In this document: positions 1 to 10,365 of the stretch, piece after piece
Numbering within the stretch: the first letter of the stretch is position 1
How the letters are laid out: the number at the start of each line of letters is the position of its first letter
Notes under the pieces: generated by a model
The model's input: only the letters and a program-made list of their open reading frames with translations
Told to the model about the DNA's origin: nothing
Database searches by the model: none
Position numbers and translations under genes: made by a program
Origin: Erwinia tracheiphila
Lineage (GTDB): Bacteria; Pseudomonadota; Gammaproteobacteria; Enterobacterales; Enterobacteriaceae
DNA: 64,000 nt
Assembly (NCBI RefSeq): GCF_021365465.1
Contig: NZ_CP089932.1
Location: 3,534,001 to 3,598,000, forward strand
Direction: 5' to 3'

Positions 1-2
1 GC

Positions 3-401
3 GGCGCGGTGGTGCACCACTATTACGACCACCGTACGCAGCAGTACCGGCAGCAGACGCTGACGCAGGAAGATATGATCGGACGTTATATCAGCCATAT
101 CCCGGCGAAGCATTTTAAGATGGTGCGTTATTACGGTTTTTTATCAAACCGTAAACGGGGTAGCCTGCTGCCGAAGGTGTATGAAGCCCTGGAGATGGAA
201 GCGCGGAAAAAACCGGAGAAGCCCGGCTTCGCCGCGCTGATGAAAGAATTTCTGCGCACGGATCCGTACAAATGCATTCTGTGCGGCAACCGACTGCGCT
301 TCAGCAGTGCGCAGGCCGGGAGGCACGCGTCGGAGTTGGTGGCAGAAAGACTGCATAACATCGACCGGAAACGATGGCTTCTGGCACAGACTGCGGGATA
401 A
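3..401 (+). mobile_element. IS91-family transposase, C-terminal part (cut by window edge)
   Basis: The reading frame is open from the left edge and ends at a stop at 401, giving about 132 residues. It resembles the C-terminal part of Y2 (HUH, rolling-circle) transposases of the IS91 family: a YYDHRTQQYR-like stretch, the segment RYISHIPAKHFKMVRYYGFL, and a Cys pair (CILCG) near the end. The N-terminal catalytic region would lie outside the window. IS91-like elements have their origin end downstream of the transposase, so 402 to about 468 is probably that end. A GTTC tetranucleotide at 465-468 could be the target motif these elements insert next to; that is inference. The neighbouring garD gene has lost its 5' part, which fits insertion or one-ended transposition at this point. 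Confidence 0.8.
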
Positions 402-453
402 GTGCGTCTGAAAAACAGCTTTCAGGTTAAAAACGCGCCGCAAATGCCATTTT

Positions 454-1656
454 ATGACCATAACGTTCCCGATGGCACATCATTACTGCATTACAGACAC
501 TGCTGCTCATGGTCAGGAAATTTTTAAAACGATGATTCAGTTTCCTAACCATGAACGCGAGCTGCTGCCCCGCTATCCCAATGTCGATGGCGTGGTGGCC
601 CTCAATCATTTATATGGCTGTGGTGTGGCGATTAATGCGCCTGCAGCCGTCGTGCCAATCCGCACCATCCACAATCTGGCGCTGAATGCCAACTTTGGCG
701 GAGAGGTAATGATCGTTAGCCTGGGCTGCGAAAAATTGCAGCCGGAACGATTGCTGGAAGGAACGCCTGATGTACAGGCTATCTTCCTTGATGACGAGGA
801 TGTAGTGCGTTTGCAGGATGAAAAGCATGTTGGTTTTGAATCCATGGTGAACGATATTCTGCAGGTTGCAGAACGCCATCTGAAACGACTCAATCAACGC
901 CAGCGCGAAACGGTACCGGCTTCACAACTGATGGTGGGAATGCAGTGCGGCGGCAGCGATGCGTTTTCCGGCGTAACGGCCAATCCAGCGGTGGGCTTTG
1001 CGTCCGACCTGCTGGTGCGCTGTGGTGCCACTGTGATGTTTTCGGAAGTCACCGAGGTTCGCGATGCGGTTCACCTGCTTACTCCAAGGGTAATTGATGT
1101 GGCAACCGGGCAGCGACTGTTGGAGGAGATGGCTTGGTATGATGACTATCTCAGTTTGGGCAAAACCGATCGCAGTGCTAATCCTTCCCCCGGCAACAAA
1201 AAAGGTGGGCTGGCAAACGTGGTTGAAAAGGCTCTGGGGTCGATTGCCAAATCAGGCCGTAGTCCTATTGTGGAGGTGCTTTCCCCCGGACAACGCCCAA
1301 CCCGACGCGGGTTGATCTATGCCGCCACACCGGCCAGCGATTTTGTCTGCGGTACACAGCAAATGGCGTCCGGTATCACCTTGCAGGTTTTTACCACCGG
1401 ACGCGGCACGCCTTACGGGCTGGCGGCAATTCCGGTAATCAAAATGGCCACGAGCAGCGCGCTGGCGGAAAGATGGCACGACCTGATGGATATCAATGCG
1501 GGGACCATCGCCACCGGTAAGGAAACCATTGAGCAGGTTGGCTGGCGACTGTTCGAACTTATTCTGGACATTGCCAGCGGTCGTAAGCAGACCTGGTCTG
1601 ACCGCTGGGGGATTCATAATGCGCTGTCGGTGTTTAATCCAGCGCCGGTTACCTGA
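454..1656 (+). pseudogene. garD: galactarate dehydratase, 5'-truncated
   Basis: From the segment [12 protein letters not shown] onward (about codon 37) the protein matches the C-terminal two-thirds of galactarate dehydratase, which converts galactarate to 5-keto-4-deoxy-glucarate. Recognisable stretches include [37 protein letters not shown] and the end [13 protein letters not shown] (SVFNPAPVT). The family is about 520 residues; this frame gives 400, the first ~35 of which do not match, so roughly 130 N-terminal residues, including the small N-terminal domain, are gone. The gene sits directly after the IS91-like end, so transposition probably removed the 5' part. Its location next to yqcA matches the hexarate (gud) locus of E. 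coli. The remaining frame is open to a normal stop, so it could still be translated, but activity is unlikely. Confidence 0.85.
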
Positions 1657-1699
1657 TAAAAAACGCCACGGCGACCTGTGTCGGATTAACCCGTCATGC

Positions 1700-2149
1700 T
1701 CAGTGCAGATGCTTCGCCCACTGCTCAATCCAGGGCGAAGTGATTTCTTCCGGCTCCGGGTTTTCGCTAGCGTCCACCGTCAGCACTTCTCCCAGCCGCT
1801 GTGCGGCCTGTTCCTGCAGCAGCGCATCAAACTGTTTACCGCCACCACAGAAATCATCATAACTGCTGTCACCTAATGCAATCAGGCCATAGCGGACACC
1901 CGGCTGATGCCCCAGCTTCTCCCTGATGCTGTGAAATAACGGCGCGATGCTGTCTGGCAGATCGCCCCGGCCGGTCGTAGAGGTGACGATTAAAGCCACG
2001 CCATCACTGTAGTTCTGCCAGTCGTCGAGCGTGGCATCTTCAAAAATTTTCACCTCATGCCCCTGCTCTGTCAGCAATGGTTCAGCCTCTTCAGCCACCA
2101 GCAGCGCGTTACCGTAAACCGTACCAACAAAAATTCCTACCCGAGCCAT
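1700..2149 (-). CDS. yqcA: flavodoxin YqcA
   Basis: A 149-residue single-domain flavodoxin. The FMN phosphate loop GTVYGNA lies at residues 9-15, and the later loops STTGRGDLP and [16 protein letters not shown] fit the isoalloxazine-binding loops of short-chain flavodoxins. Length is typical of YqcA (149 in E. coli). It would carry electrons in the cytoplasm; the partner is not fixed by sequence. It lies 21 bp downstream of truC on the same strand, as in E. coli, so it is probably the last gene of a yqcC-truC-yqcA operon. Confidence 0.95.
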   Translation of the reverse strand: MARVGIFVGTVYGNALLVAEEAEPLLTEQGHEVKIFEDATLDDWQNYSDGVALIVTSTTGRGDLPDSIAPLFHSIREKLGHQPGVRYGLIALGDSSYDDFCGGGKQFDALLQEQAAQRLGEVLTVDASENPEPEEITSPWIEQWAKHLH

Positions 2150-2170
2150 GCTTTTCTCCCATTCTGGCGC

Positions 2171-2950
2171 TTATTTGTGGGGTCTATCCTGAGGGCAAGC
2201 GAGATCAAACTCAACCCCGTCAAAACCAGGAAAAGCGCTCTGCCAGTCAAAAGCACGAATGACGTTCTGCCAGGTGCTGTCGAGCCCGGCACGTAAAAAT
2301 AACGGTGCGCCGGTAATCGGATGTGTCAACGTTAGCGCACTTGCATGCAGCATCAGCCTGCTCATGGCAAAGTTTTCTGCCGCACTGCGGTTCTGGCGCA
2401 GATCGCCATGTGCGGTATCACCAATAATGGGGTGGCGAAGATGACGCATATGACGGCGTAGCTGATGTTTGCGACCGCTTTGGGGGTGCAATTCCACCAG
2501 GGTGTAGCGCGATGTCTGATAACGACTGACCGGAACAGGCAGTTCAGCTGTCGCCAGCGAGCGCCAGTGAGTAATTGCCGACTGCGGTGCTTTCTCCGGT
2601 TGAGCAAATTTATCAGCGATTTTATCCAGCTGTTCAGTGAGGGCATAGTCAAGCGACTCCTCGCCTGACAGCCAGCCTCTCACTACCGCATGATAGGTCT
2701 TTTGTAGCTGATGCTGTGCGAACTGTTCTGACAACTGCCGGGCAACATCACTGGATAACGCAAGCAACAGTACCCCGGAAGTGGGACGATCCAGGCGGTG
2801 GACAGTGTAGACATGCTGATCAATCTGGTCCCGCAACGTCTGCATCACAAACACCGATTCGTGGCGGTCCAACCAGCTTCGGTGCACAAGCCAACCTGCA
2901 GGTTTGTTGACGGCTACCAGCCATTGATCCTGATAGATAATTTCAAGCAT
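2171..2950 (-). CDS. truC: tRNA pseudouridine(65) synthase TruC
   Basis: A 259-residue RluA-family pseudouridine synthase, which forms pseudouridine at position 65 in the T-arm of certain tRNAs. The catalytic aspartate is D54 in the motif HRLDRPTSG; other family blocks are NKPAGWLVH near residue 15 and the C-terminal LHPQSGRKHQLRRHM. Length agrees with the E. coli enzyme (260). The start codon overlaps the yqcC stop by one base (TGATG), so translation is probably coupled to yqcC. Confidence 0.96.
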   Translation of the reverse strand: MLEIIYQDQWLVAVNKPAGWLVHRSWLDRHESVFVMQTLRDQIDQHVYTVHRLDRPTSGVLLLALSSDVARQLSEQFAQHQLQKTYHAVVRGWLSGEESLDYALTEQLDKIADKFAQPEKAPQSAITHWRSLATAELPVPVSRYQTSRYTLVELHPQSGRKHQLRRHMRHLRHPIIGDTAHGDLRQNRSAAENFAMSRLMLHASALTLTHPITGAPLFLRAGLDSTWQNVIRAFDWQSAFPGFDGVEFDLACPQDRPHK

Positions 2951-3273
2951 CAGTCGTGCTCAAAAAGGCTGTCAATCTGATTCAGGGCATACAGCAGCGC
3001 GGCACGGTGAAGAATATCTCCTTCGAGCGCAACTTCATAGTATGGCGCGATAGCGAGCTTGAGCGGCAATTCAGCGCCTGCACTGAGCAGGGCGTGCATT
3101 CTGGGCAGAAACACCCACTGCAACCACTGCAAAGGCATCATGGTATCTACGCAAAATGGTTGCTGGCTTTCAAATGCACTGGCCACTGGCGCACAGGATT
3201 GCCATAACCCGGCATCCTTTAATGTTTGTTCAACGGCTTTTAAAGCTTGCCTGACCTGCATCTCTTTGCTCAT
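2950..3273 (-). CDS. yqcC: YqcC family protein
   Basis: A 107-residue small protein of the YqcC family (conserved, function unknown), recognised by its position and by the stretch PLQWLQWVFLPRMHALL. No signal peptide or membrane segment. It is the first gene of the yqcC-truC-yqcA group and overlaps truC by one base. The csrB RNA terminates about 70 bp upstream on the same strand, so read-through from csrB is possible. Confidence 0.88.
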   Translation of the reverse strand: MSKEMQVRQALKAVEQTLKDAGLWQSCAPVASAFESQQPFCVDTMMPLQWLQWVFLPRMHALLSAGAELPLKLAIAPYYEVALEGDILHRAALLYALNQIDSLFEHD

Positions 3274-3343
3274 TTTTCATTTTCCGTCAGCATAAAGCGT
3301 GGCGGTAAGGATAACATTTTCGCCATTGCGCGTAAAAATAACG

Positions 3344-3374
3344 AAAAAAGGGGGCACTGTAATAACAGTGCCCC
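3344..3374 (-). terminator. Rho-independent terminator of csrB
   Basis: On the minus strand the stem GGGGGCACTG pairs with CAGTGCCCCC around a short TTATTA-like loop and is followed by six T. It defines the 3' end of CsrB. Confidence 0.93.
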
Positions 3375-3656
3375 CAATTCGTTCGCAGCAATCCAGCTAC
3401 ATTAATGCTCCCTGCTCATCCTTGATAACTTTGTCCCTGATTGTTTCCTACATTTCACCGTCTATGGTGATACTCCCTGAGCATCCCAGCTCGCTATCTT
3501 ACTGATAGCTCACGATCTCCGTCCTGGAGGTGTCCCTTATCTCTTCCTGAGAGGTCCCTTTATCTTCATCCTGAAGACCGTCCCTGCAGCATCATCCAGA
3601 TGTGTCCTGATCCAATCCATGAATCACAGCATCCTTTCCGATGAGGTTTATTCTGC
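3344..3656 (-). ncRNA. csrB: CsrB/RsmB regulatory RNA
   Basis: Read on the minus strand, this gene-free stretch carries about 20 GGA triplets, many as AGGGA, CAGGA or AAGGAT in predicted hairpin loops, which is the signature of RNAs that sequester the CsrA/RsmA translational regulator. It lies between yqcC and syd, exactly where csrB lies in E. coli. It ends in a strong Rho-independent terminator. A -10-like TATGAT (minus strand, 3663-3668) puts the 5' end near 3656; this end is an estimate. Short open frames across the region are shadows. In Erwinia and Pectobacterium this RNA (rsmB) controls extracellular enzymes, motility and exopolysaccharide under GacS/GacA-type control. Confidence 0.93.
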
Positions 3657-3825
3657 CCTAATATCATAAGCAAACAATACGGCTCAGGTGTATTTTTAAA
3701 TAAGACGATCACTTTACAGAATACTGTACTAATCAAGACTATGATTTACAATGATTTTAATCTAAAGCATTGAGAGTAATCCGTAACTTAAATAGCGATC
3801 TCTTACAAGGTGCGTAAGAGATATC

Positions 3826-4413
3826 TCACAAAATAACTGTCCGTTCTCCGCAAAATTGATTGAAATATTTAATATTATAAAGAAAATCAATAATATGATT
3901 AGACAGCACTTTTCGTCTTTTGCTGCCTGTCTGTTCCAAAACGACCTCCCCTGACAGATTACAGACAGAGATAACTTCCTGCTCTGAGGGTGTAGTTGCA
4001 ATAAACAATGTCGGTGACAGCTTAAGACGCCTTTGCATTATCAGATGCCCAATCAAGTTTTCCTGCAAACGTACGAAATCATCTTCGCTCCAGGTCTGCA
4101 ACAGAGTACAGGATAGTTCGTCTACAGTGATCTCCATATCACCAGCAAATTGCGCTGTATACCAGGCAACTACCGAGGGTTGAATACGTAATTCCAGCGC
4201 CCGTTCCACCGCATCAAGATTTTTAGCCAGCGTAAAAGGCTGCGGCAGCCAAAAAACGCGGCCCTCCGTACTTTCCTGCACGCACGGCGATGGCACAGTA
4301 TAAAGTTCACTGCTGGCTGGGGGATGGCCATATTTCCCCAGCCAGGCGTCACAGTAACACCGGGTAAAATCAGTCAGGGCGCGAGCCGTCTCGTCGATCA
4401 TTGTTTTTTTCAC
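3826..4413 (-). CDS. syd: SecY-interacting protein Syd
   Basis: A cytoplasmic membrane-associated protein that binds SecY and monitors the translocon. Conserved blocks are FTRCYCDAW near residue 18, VPSPC near 45, QPFTLAKN near 57, and LLQTWSEDDFVRLQENLIGH around 110. The frame is 195 residues against 181 in E. coli; the extra residues are at the N-terminus (MKKT before MIDE) and a C-terminal tail after FLYNIKYF. The start could be the ATG at codon 5 (position 4401), which begins MIDETA and aligns better with E. coli Syd. It is transcribed divergently from queF. Confidence 0.93.
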   Translation of the reverse strand: MKKTMIDETARALTDFTRCYCDAWLGKYGHPPASSELYTVPSPCVQESTEGRVFWLPQPFTLAKNLDAVERALELRIQPSVVAWYTAQFAGDMEITVDELSCTLLQTWSEDDFVRLQENLIGHLIMQRRLKLSPTLFIATTPSEQEVISVCNLSGEVVLEQTGSKRRKVLSNHIIDFLYNIKYFNQFCGERTVIL

Positions 4414-4543
4414 TCGTTATAGCCTGAGTTACACTAAGGCTAAGTTTATAGCAGGCAACCCGCTTTATTACTCGGGCTTTCCGTAACGCAGGCTGTCTGA
4501 CCATTTGTTATCACACGCCTGCTGCAGGGCATAAGGTCAAACC

Positions 4544-5389
4544 ATGTCTTTAAAAGATTCACATCAGGTACTCAGCAGTCTGACGTTGGGAAAACCAACA
4601 CAATACCACGATAATTACCAGCCTTCTTTACTGCAAGCCGTACCGCGAAGTATGAACCGGGAGCCCCTTGGTCTTTTTCCAGAAAATCTACCGTTTCACG
4701 GAGCGGATATCTGGACGCTCTATGAGCTGTCATGGCTCAACGCCAAAGGTTTACCACAGGTCGCTGTCGGCGAGGTAACCCTTGAGGCCAGCAGCATCAA
4801 TTTGATTGAGTCAAAAAGTTTTAAGCTCTATCTCAATAGTTTTAACCAAACCCGCTTCGCCAGCTGGGAGGACGTTCGTCAGGCGCTGGAGCGCGATCTC
4901 AGTCACTGCGCTCAGGGAAAAGTCAGTGTCGCCTTGTTCCGTCTGCAAGAGTTAGAGGGCCAACCTGTCAGTCATTTCGATGGTAAATGTATTGACGAGC
5001 AGGATATTGAAATTGACAGCTATGCATTCAGTACCGACTGGCTGTCAAAGGCGACGCAATCTTACAAGGTGGAAGAAAAACTGGTCAGTCACTTGCTGAA
5101 ATCAAACTGCCTGATTACCCATCAACCCGACTGGGGTTCCGTGCAGATAAACTACCGAGGTCCGCGCATTTGTCATGAAGCACTGTTACGCTATCTGATT
5201 TCGTTCCGTCAGCACAATGAGTTTCATGAGCAGTGCGTGGAACGCATTTTCAACGATATTCTGCACTTTTGTCAGCCCGAAAACCTGAGCATCTATGCAA
5301 GATATACGCGGCGAGGCGGGCTCGATATAAATCCATGGCGCAGCAACGTCCCATTTATACCCGCTCGCTCCCGTCTGGTACGCCAGTAA
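4544..5389 (+). CDS. queF: NADPH-dependent 7-cyano-7-deazaguanine reductase QueF
   Basis: A 281-residue long-form (YqgN-type fused) QueF that reduces preQ0 to preQ1 in queuosine synthesis for tRNA. The catalytic Cys189 lies in [14 protein letters not shown], with Asp196 just behind it. The QueF motif for NADPH binding is seen in [15 protein letters not shown] at about 89-103. Length matches E. coli (282). Divergent from syd with about 130 bp between. A hairpin with arms at 5404-5410 and 5428-5434 lies just behind the gene and may end or attenuate transcription before ppnN. Confidence 0.97.
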   Translation: MSLKDSHQVLSSLTLGKPTQYHDNYQPSLLQAVPRSMNREPLGLFPENLPFHGADIWTLYELSWLNAKGLPQVAVGEVTLEASSINLIESKSFKLYLNSFNQTRFASWEDVRQALERDLSHCAQGKVSVALFRLQELEGQPVSHFDGKCIDEQDIEIDSYAFSTDWLSKATQSYKVEEKLVSHLLKSNCLITHQPDWGSVQINYRGPRICHEALLRYLISFRQHNEFHEQCVERIFNDILHFCQPENLSIYARYTRRGGLDINPWRSNVPFIPARSRLVRQ

Positions 5390-5579
5390 TCTGGTGCAGA
5401 TTTGCGTACCGTTACGCATAAGCGCAAGGTACGCTATTGTTAAATCCTGCCAGACAAGGCTACTCTCAGTGCGGGCGATGGATTTTCCTGCCTTACTTAT
5501 ATTTTCTCTTCACAGCCGGACGATAAGTCGTGCTGTCGTCGGGAGCAATCGCCACCCGGATGGATGTAAAGGAGTTAAA

Positions 5580-6938
5580 TTGATTACACAAATTAGCCCG
5601 TTAGGCTCAATGGATCTGTTATCCCAGCTGGAAGTCGACATGCTAAAAAGGACTGCCCGCAGCGACCTTTACCAACTCTTCCGCAACTGTTCGCTTGCCG
5701 TGCTTAATTCCGGAAGCCAAACCGACAGCAGCCATGAACTTCTGTCACGCTTTGAAAATTTCGACATCAACATACTGCGGCGTGAGCGAGGCGTTAAGCT
5801 TGAACTGCATAATCCCCCGGAAGAAGCCTTTGTTGATGGGCGTATTATTCGTTCCCTTCAGGCTAACCTGTTCGCAGTATTGCGCGACATCCTGTTTGTA
5901 AACGGACAGATGGACAGTGCCGTCCAGCACCAGAAGAATGATGATTCAGTGCAGATAACCAACCTTGTGTTTTCTATCCTGCGCAATGCCAGAGCGCTTC
6001 ACGTCGGTGAAGAACCCAATACCGTTGTTTGTTGGGGCGGTCATTCAATTAATGAAATTGAGTATCAGTATTGCCGAAAGGTCGGATCCCAGCTTGGCCT
6101 GCGTGAGTTAAATATTTGTACTGGCTGTGGTTCCGGCGTGATGGAAGCACCGATGAAAGGAGCAGCAGTTGGCCATGCACAACAGCGCTATAAAGAGGGA
6201 CGTTTTATTGGCCTGACGGAACCTTCCATTATTGCCGCAGAGCCACCCAATCCGTTGGTGAACGAACTGATTATCATGCCAGATATTGAAAAACGTCTCG
6301 AAGCGTTTGTACGTATCGCACACGGTATTATCATCTTTCCCGGTGGCGTGGGAACGGCGGAGGAACTGCTCTACTTGCTGGGCATCATGATTAATCCGCA
6401 TAATCACGACCAGGTGCTCCCGTTGATTCTGACCGGGCCAAAAGAGAGTGCAGATTACTTCCGGGTGATGGATAAGTTTATCGTGAATACGCTGGGTGAG
6501 GCCGCACGTCAGCACTACACCATCATTATTGATGATGCGCCTGAAGTGGCCCGGCAGATGAAAAAAGCCATGCCTAAAGTTAAAGAGCACCGCCGTGAAA
6601 CCGGGGATGCCTACAGTTTTAACTGGGCGATACGCATTGCCCCGGATCTTCAGGTTCCCTTTATTCCGACGCACGAAAATATGGCCAATCTCAATCTTTC
6701 CCCGGATCAGCCCGCCGAACAGCTCGCCGCTTCACTGCGCCGGGCGTTCTCAGGGATTGTGGCTGGCAACGTTAAGGACGTGGACATCAGGGCGATTAAG
6801 GAGAAAGGTCCCTACAGGCTACATGGCGCACCGGAAATAATGCGCCGCATGGACGATTTACTACAGGGATTTGTTGCCCAACATCGAATGAAGCTGCCAG
6901 GAACGGCTTACATTCCCTGCTATGAAATCATTAAATAA
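5580..6938 (+). CDS. ppnN: pyrimidine/purine nucleotide 5'-monophosphate nucleosidase PpnN
   Basis: A 452-residue member of the LOG family (formerly YgdH) that cleaves the N-glycosidic bond of nucleoside monophosphates and is activated by (p)ppGpp in E. coli. The catalytic and phosphate motif PGGVGTAEE lies at residues 254-262, and [14 protein letters not shown] and [21 protein letters not shown] are the Rossmann-type loops before it. I chose the TTG at 5580 although the frame is open further upstream to 5394: it begins [12 protein letters not shown] as in E. coli (also TTG) and has GGAG seven bases upstream. Confidence 0.95.
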   Translation: MITQISPLGSMDLLSQLEVDMLKRTARSDLYQLFRNCSLAVLNSGSQTDSSHELLSRFENFDINILRRERGVKLELHNPPEEAFVDGRIIRSLQANLFAVLRDILFVNGQMDSAVQHQKNDDSVQITNLVFSILRNARALHVGEEPNTVVCWGGHSINEIEYQYCRKVGSQLGLRELNICTGCGSGVMEAPMKGAAVGHAQQRYKEGRFIGLTEPSIIAAEPPNPLVNELIIMPDIEKRLEAFVRIAHGIIIFPGGVGTAEELLYLLGIMINPHNHDQVLPLILTGPKESADYFRVMDKFIVNTLGEAARQHYTIIIDDAPEVARQMKKAMPKVKEHRRETGDAYSFNWAIRIAPDLQVPFIPTHENMANLNLSPDQPAEQLAASLRRAFSGIVAGNVKDVDIRAIKEKGPYRLHGAPEIMRRMDDLLQGFVAQHRMKLPGTAYIPCYEIIK

Positions 6939-6980
6939 TCTCAACCGAAGGGGCCCGGGCCGCTCCTTTCTGAGCCGAAA

Positions 6981-7745
6981 ATGACTGTTCATTTATTAAT
7001 TGTTGATGCACTTAATCTGATTCGCCGTATCCACTCGGTGCAGGGGACATCCTGCCTGCAAGCCTGCGTCAATGCACTGCAACAGCTTATCCTTCACAGC
7101 CAGCCAACTCATGCTGTCGCCGTATTTGATGACGAGGAACGCCATAAAAGCTGGCGTCATCACCTGCTAGCTGACTACAAGGCAGGACGAACACCCATGC
7201 CTGAAACTCTGCGGGAGGAAATGCCCAGACTGCGGGAAGCGTTTACTGCGAAAGGGGTCGCCTGCTGGCACGCCCGCGGTGAGGAGGCAGACGATCTGGC
7301 CGCGACCCTTGCCACAAAAGTGGTCCGTAATGGGCATCAGGCGACGATTGTGTCCACAGATAAGGGCTACTGTCAGTTGCTAATGCCAGAAATTAGAATA
7401 CGTGACTATTTTCAAAAACGCTGGCTGGACCACTCCTTTATAAGCCAGGAATTTGGGGTAAATCCCGGCCAGCTAACGGACTATTGGGGGCTCACCGGCA
7501 TTGCCAGCAGCAAAATTCCCGGCGTGGCGGGGATCGGAGCAAAAAGCGGCGCGCACCTGCTTCAGGAATTCGGCACGCTGGAGGCGCTTTATGAAAATTT
7601 ACCCGCGGTTGCAGAAAAGTGGCGGAAAAAGCTGGAGCACAGCAGGGAGATGGCTCTTATTTGCCGTCAGGTTGCCACCCTGAAAACCGATCTGGTGCTG
7701 GCGGGAAACCTGAAAGAGCTGAGGTTGCCGCCATCAACGGCCTGA
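6981..7745 (+). CDS. xni: flap endonuclease Xni (ExoIX)
   Basis: A 254-residue 5'-3' nuclease-like protein homologous to the nuclease domain of DNA polymerase I. Conserved pieces: VDALNLIRR at residues 8-16, DYKAGR near 60, [10 protein letters not shown] near 105, STDKGYCQL near 125, and the H3TH-like segment [10 protein letters not shown] near 184. E. coli Xni (251) is a structure-specific flap endonuclease that has lost some metal ligands of Pol I. The gene follows ppnN by 42 bp; the sdaCB pair present between them in E. coli is absent. Convergent with rlmM. Confidence 0.95.
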   Translation: MTVHLLIVDALNLIRRIHSVQGTSCLQACVNALQQLILHSQPTHAVAVFDDEERHKSWRHHLLADYKAGRTPMPETLREEMPRLREAFTAKGVACWHARGEEADDLAATLATKVVRNGHQATIVSTDKGYCQLLMPEIRIRDYFQKRWLDHSFISQEFGVNPGQLTDYWGLTGIASSKIPGVAGIGAKSGAHLLQEFGTLEALYENLPAVAEKWRKKLEHSREMALICRQVATLKTDLVLAGNLKELRLPPSTA

Positions 7746-7779
7746 TAATGGTTACGTCGTTATTACAAGATCCAGACAA

Positions 7780-8880
7780 CTAACGCTCATCGCGACGGCC
7801 GGGGGTAGCTCCCCATAAGCAACGAATGTGCACCGTGACTTCCTCTCGGTCATGGTACAACTGCCGTGCCTGGATTTGCGCGTTTATGCCGTTAGCCTTC
7901 AATTTTTCGTCGAGCATGGACAGATTTTGCGTCACTTCTTCATAACGCTTTTTCATCGGCAGCTTAAGATTGAAAATAGACTCACGACACCAGCCATTAA
8001 CCAGCCAGTCCGCCATCAGACTGGCCACACGTACCGGTTTTTCCACCATATCGCATACCAGCCAGTAAATATTGCTGCGCGTCGGACGATATTTAAAACC
8101 GTCTTCCCGATGATGAAAAACCTGACCGCTATCCATCAGCGCAGGGGCCATTAGTCCGTTATCAACGGCATGAACCATCATACCTCTCTTCACCAGCTGA
8201 TAAGTCCAACCACCGGGACAGGCCCCCAAATCAACCGCATACATCCCACTTGCCAGGCGTTCATCCCATTCATCTGCAGGAATAAAAATGTGGAATGCTT
8301 CTTCCAGCTTCAATGTTGAGCGACTGGGGGCATCGGCGGGAAACCTCAGCCGGGGGATACCCATAAAAAAAGGCGAATTATTTTGCGTGAGGGAATACCC
8401 GACGTAGCAGCAGCCCGAGGCGATAAAAAAAACATGCACTACCGGATGGGCAGCATTCTCGTTATTAAGCAGGATACCCGCGGCACGCAGGCCACCGCGC
8501 AAAGGCACGGTGAATTTCCGACAAAACTTCAACAGCTCTTTGCTCTCGTTGGTGTCAGGCACCTCGACGCGCAATTCACCGCCTTTTTCTACCACGCCTG
8601 TCAGCGCATTAACAACTGGCGAGACACGATCAAACGGGGAGAGATCACGGAGCAGTTCCCCAACGGCCACCATCTGACGGGCAAAAATCAGTTCCCTGAA
8701 CGGCAGATCGCTGACCAACTTTTCCGCCTCTTCCGGCTGATAACATTCGAATAATATGTAACCTGCGTCTTCTTTTATCCGGGCAAATCCATACACTTCG
8801 CGGATAGCCGCCTTAGCCGTAATTTCAGCTGCACACTCTTTCTCAAAGCCCTGGCGACAGTAAAGTAAAACTTTATTCAT
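7780..8880 (-). CDS. rlmM: 23S rRNA 2'-O-ribose C2498 methyltransferase RlmM
   Basis: A 366-residue methyltransferase with an N-terminal THUMP-type region and a C-terminal Rossmann SAM domain; the SAM motif DLGACPGGW is at residues 217-225. Length equals E. coli RlmM (366). It modifies C2498 of 23S rRNA before 50S assembly is complete. It overlaps the end of ygdD by 8 bp, so the two are co-transcribed. Confidence 0.97.
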   Translation of the reverse strand: MNKVLLYCRQGFEKECAAEITAKAAIREVYGFARIKEDAGYILFECYQPEEAEKLVSDLPFRELIFARQMVAVGELLRDLSPFDRVSPVVNALTGVVEKGGELRVEVPDTNESKELLKFCRKFTVPLRGGLRAAGILLNNENAAHPVVHVFFIASGCCYVGYSLTQNNSPFFMGIPRLRFPADAPSRSTLKLEEAFHIFIPADEWDERLASGMYAVDLGACPGGWTYQLVKRGMMVHAVDNGLMAPALMDSGQVFHHREDGFKYRPTRSNIYWLVCDMVEKPVRVASLMADWLVNGWCRESIFNLKLPMKKRYEEVTQNLSMLDEKLKANGINAQIQARQLYHDREEVTVHIRCLWGATPGRRDER

Positions 8881-9268
8881 AGCGATCCGCCTTTTTTTTC
8901 AGACGCAGTGCGCCAACCAACATCAACATCCACCCCACAAGGAAACATGTGCCACCGACAGGCGTCACATAAACCCACAGTCGGAGATAAGAAAGTGCCA
9001 GGCAGTACAAACTGCCGCTAAATAATACTGTTCCCAACGCCAGAAACGCGCCACTCCAGTAAAACCAGATATTAGCCCGACGTAACATCGCCGCCGCCAT
9101 GCCAAGAATCGCTAAAGTATGAAACCCCTGATACTCCAGGCCGATTTTCAGCCAGGCCATTTCGTCTTCTCCCAGCGATCTACTCAGCACATGGGCACCA
9201 AACGCCCCCAGCAGCACAAAAAGAAAGCCGCTAATGGCAACAAATATCAGCATTGCACGACCCGACAT
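8873..9268 (-). CDS. ygdD: DUF423 inner membrane protein YgdD
   Basis: A 131-residue integral membrane protein with four predicted hydrophobic segments (about residues 5-27, 45-63, 68-90 and 97-120). The N-terminal pattern [14 protein letters not shown] is typical of the DUF423 family, whose function is unknown. It lies between gcvA and rlmM on the same strand, as in E. coli. Confidence 0.93.
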   Translation of the reverse strand: MSGRAMLIFVAISGFLFVLLGAFGAHVLSRSLGEDEMAWLKIGLEYQGFHTLAILGMAAAMLRRANIWFYWSGAFLALGTVLFSGSLYCLALSYLRLWVYVTPVGGTCFLVGWMLMLVGALRLKKKADRYE

Positions 9269-9318
9269 TCACTTCCCCTTAAAGATTGCACGCACCGCAT
9301 GCCTGGCCCGTTCCGGGT

Positions 9319-10236
9319 TCAATTTTCATAACGGAAACGAAACTTTTCCTGTTCGCTGGCCGCTTTTGCCAGAATCCATCGACGAAAAGCGGCTATTTTA
9401 CCCAGTTCTGCCTGACTGTCATGACAAACCAGATAAAAAGCATTTTTACTTACCAGAACGTCATTAAAAGGACAGGCCAGTCGCCCCGCTTCAACTTCTG
9501 TCTGTGCCATCACATTATTAGCCAGCGCGACGCCCTGCCCGTGAATAGCGGCCTGCAAAACCATTGCGCTATGGCTGAAAATCGGGCCGTGTTGCACGTT
9601 AATATGCGCCACGCCAAGCTGACGGGTATAAGATTGCCAGTTCCGGCGCGAGGCATCATGCAACAGCGTATGGCTCGCAAGGTCCTGTGGCGATTTGATG
9701 GGGTTATCGCCGGTTAATAACAGCGGCGAGCATACTGGCAGCAGATATTCTGCGTACAGTTTTTCCACTCGCAAACCTGGCCAGTTACCACGTCCGTAAA
9801 AAATCGCCACATCAACATCATCAGACAGTTTCGCCTCATCGCGATCCACGGCCTGAATCCGCACATCGATCCCCGGATAAGCTGAATTAAAGCTGGACAG
9901 CCTTGGAACCAGCCATTGGATGGCAAAGCTTGGCAGTAAACTGACGGTCAGTGCACCTTTTGCACTTCGCGCCTGGAGTTTACGCGTGGCATCATTCAAT
10001 GCAGAAAAAATCTCCTTGATATCAAGATAATAGCTTTGCCCCTCTTCGCTCAACAGCAAAGAGCGGTTACGGCGACGAAATAACTTAAGCCCAAGAAAAT
10101 CCTCAAGAGATTTGATTTGATGACTCACAGCAGCCTGAGTAACAAACAACTCTTCAGCAGCTTTGGTAAAGCTGAGATGTCGCGCGGCAGCATCAAAGAC
10201 ACGCAGGGCATTCAGCGGGGGAAGACGTTTTGACAT
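9319..10236 (-). CDS. gcvA: LysR-type regulator of the glycine cleavage system GcvA
   Basis: A 305-residue LysR-family regulator. The N-terminal helix-turn-helix covers about residues 6-65 (LNALRVFDAAARHLSFTKAA, then AVSHQIKSLEDFLGLKLF), followed by a periplasmic-binding-like effector domain. Length equals E. coli GcvA (305), which activates gcvTHP with glycine and represses with purines, and drives the divergent gcvB RNA gene. gcvB starts 130 bp away in the opposite direction, as expected. Confidence 0.96.
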   Translation of the reverse strand: MSKRLPPLNALRVFDAAARHLSFTKAAEELFVTQAAVSHQIKSLEDFLGLKLFRRRNRSLLLSEEGQSYYLDIKEIFSALNDATRKLQARSAKGALTVSLLPSFAIQWLVPRLSSFNSAYPGIDVRIQAVDRDEAKLSDDVDVAIFYGRGNWPGLRVEKLYAEYLLPVCSPLLLTGDNPIKSPQDLASHTLLHDASRRNWQSYTRQLGVAHINVQHGPIFSHSAMVLQAAIHGQGVALANNVMAQTEVEAGRLACPFNDVLVSKNAFYLVCHDSQAELGKIAAFRRWILAKAASEQEKFRFRYEN

Positions 10237-10330
10237 GGTTACCGGGTGAAGTTTTCATCGACGACGGGCGCAACGCTCCGAGGAGATTTACGCATTAGTT
10301 TTTTTTATCCGGGGCATTATAATTTGTCCA

Positions 10331-10359
10331 TTGCGGATGCACCAGCAAATACCTATAGT
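10331..10359 (+). promoter_or_regulatory. gcvB promoter
   Basis: A -35 TTGCGG at 10331-10336 and a -10 TATAGT at 10354-10359 are separated by 17 bp and lie six bases before the first base of GcvB. It is divergent from gcvA, so GcvA probably binds between the two. Confidence 0.8.
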
Positions 10360-10365
10360 TGCCGC

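Noticed and set aside
3299..3505. Small plus-strand protein between yqcC and syd
   Set aside because: It is antisense to the csrB terminator and GGA-rich RNA.
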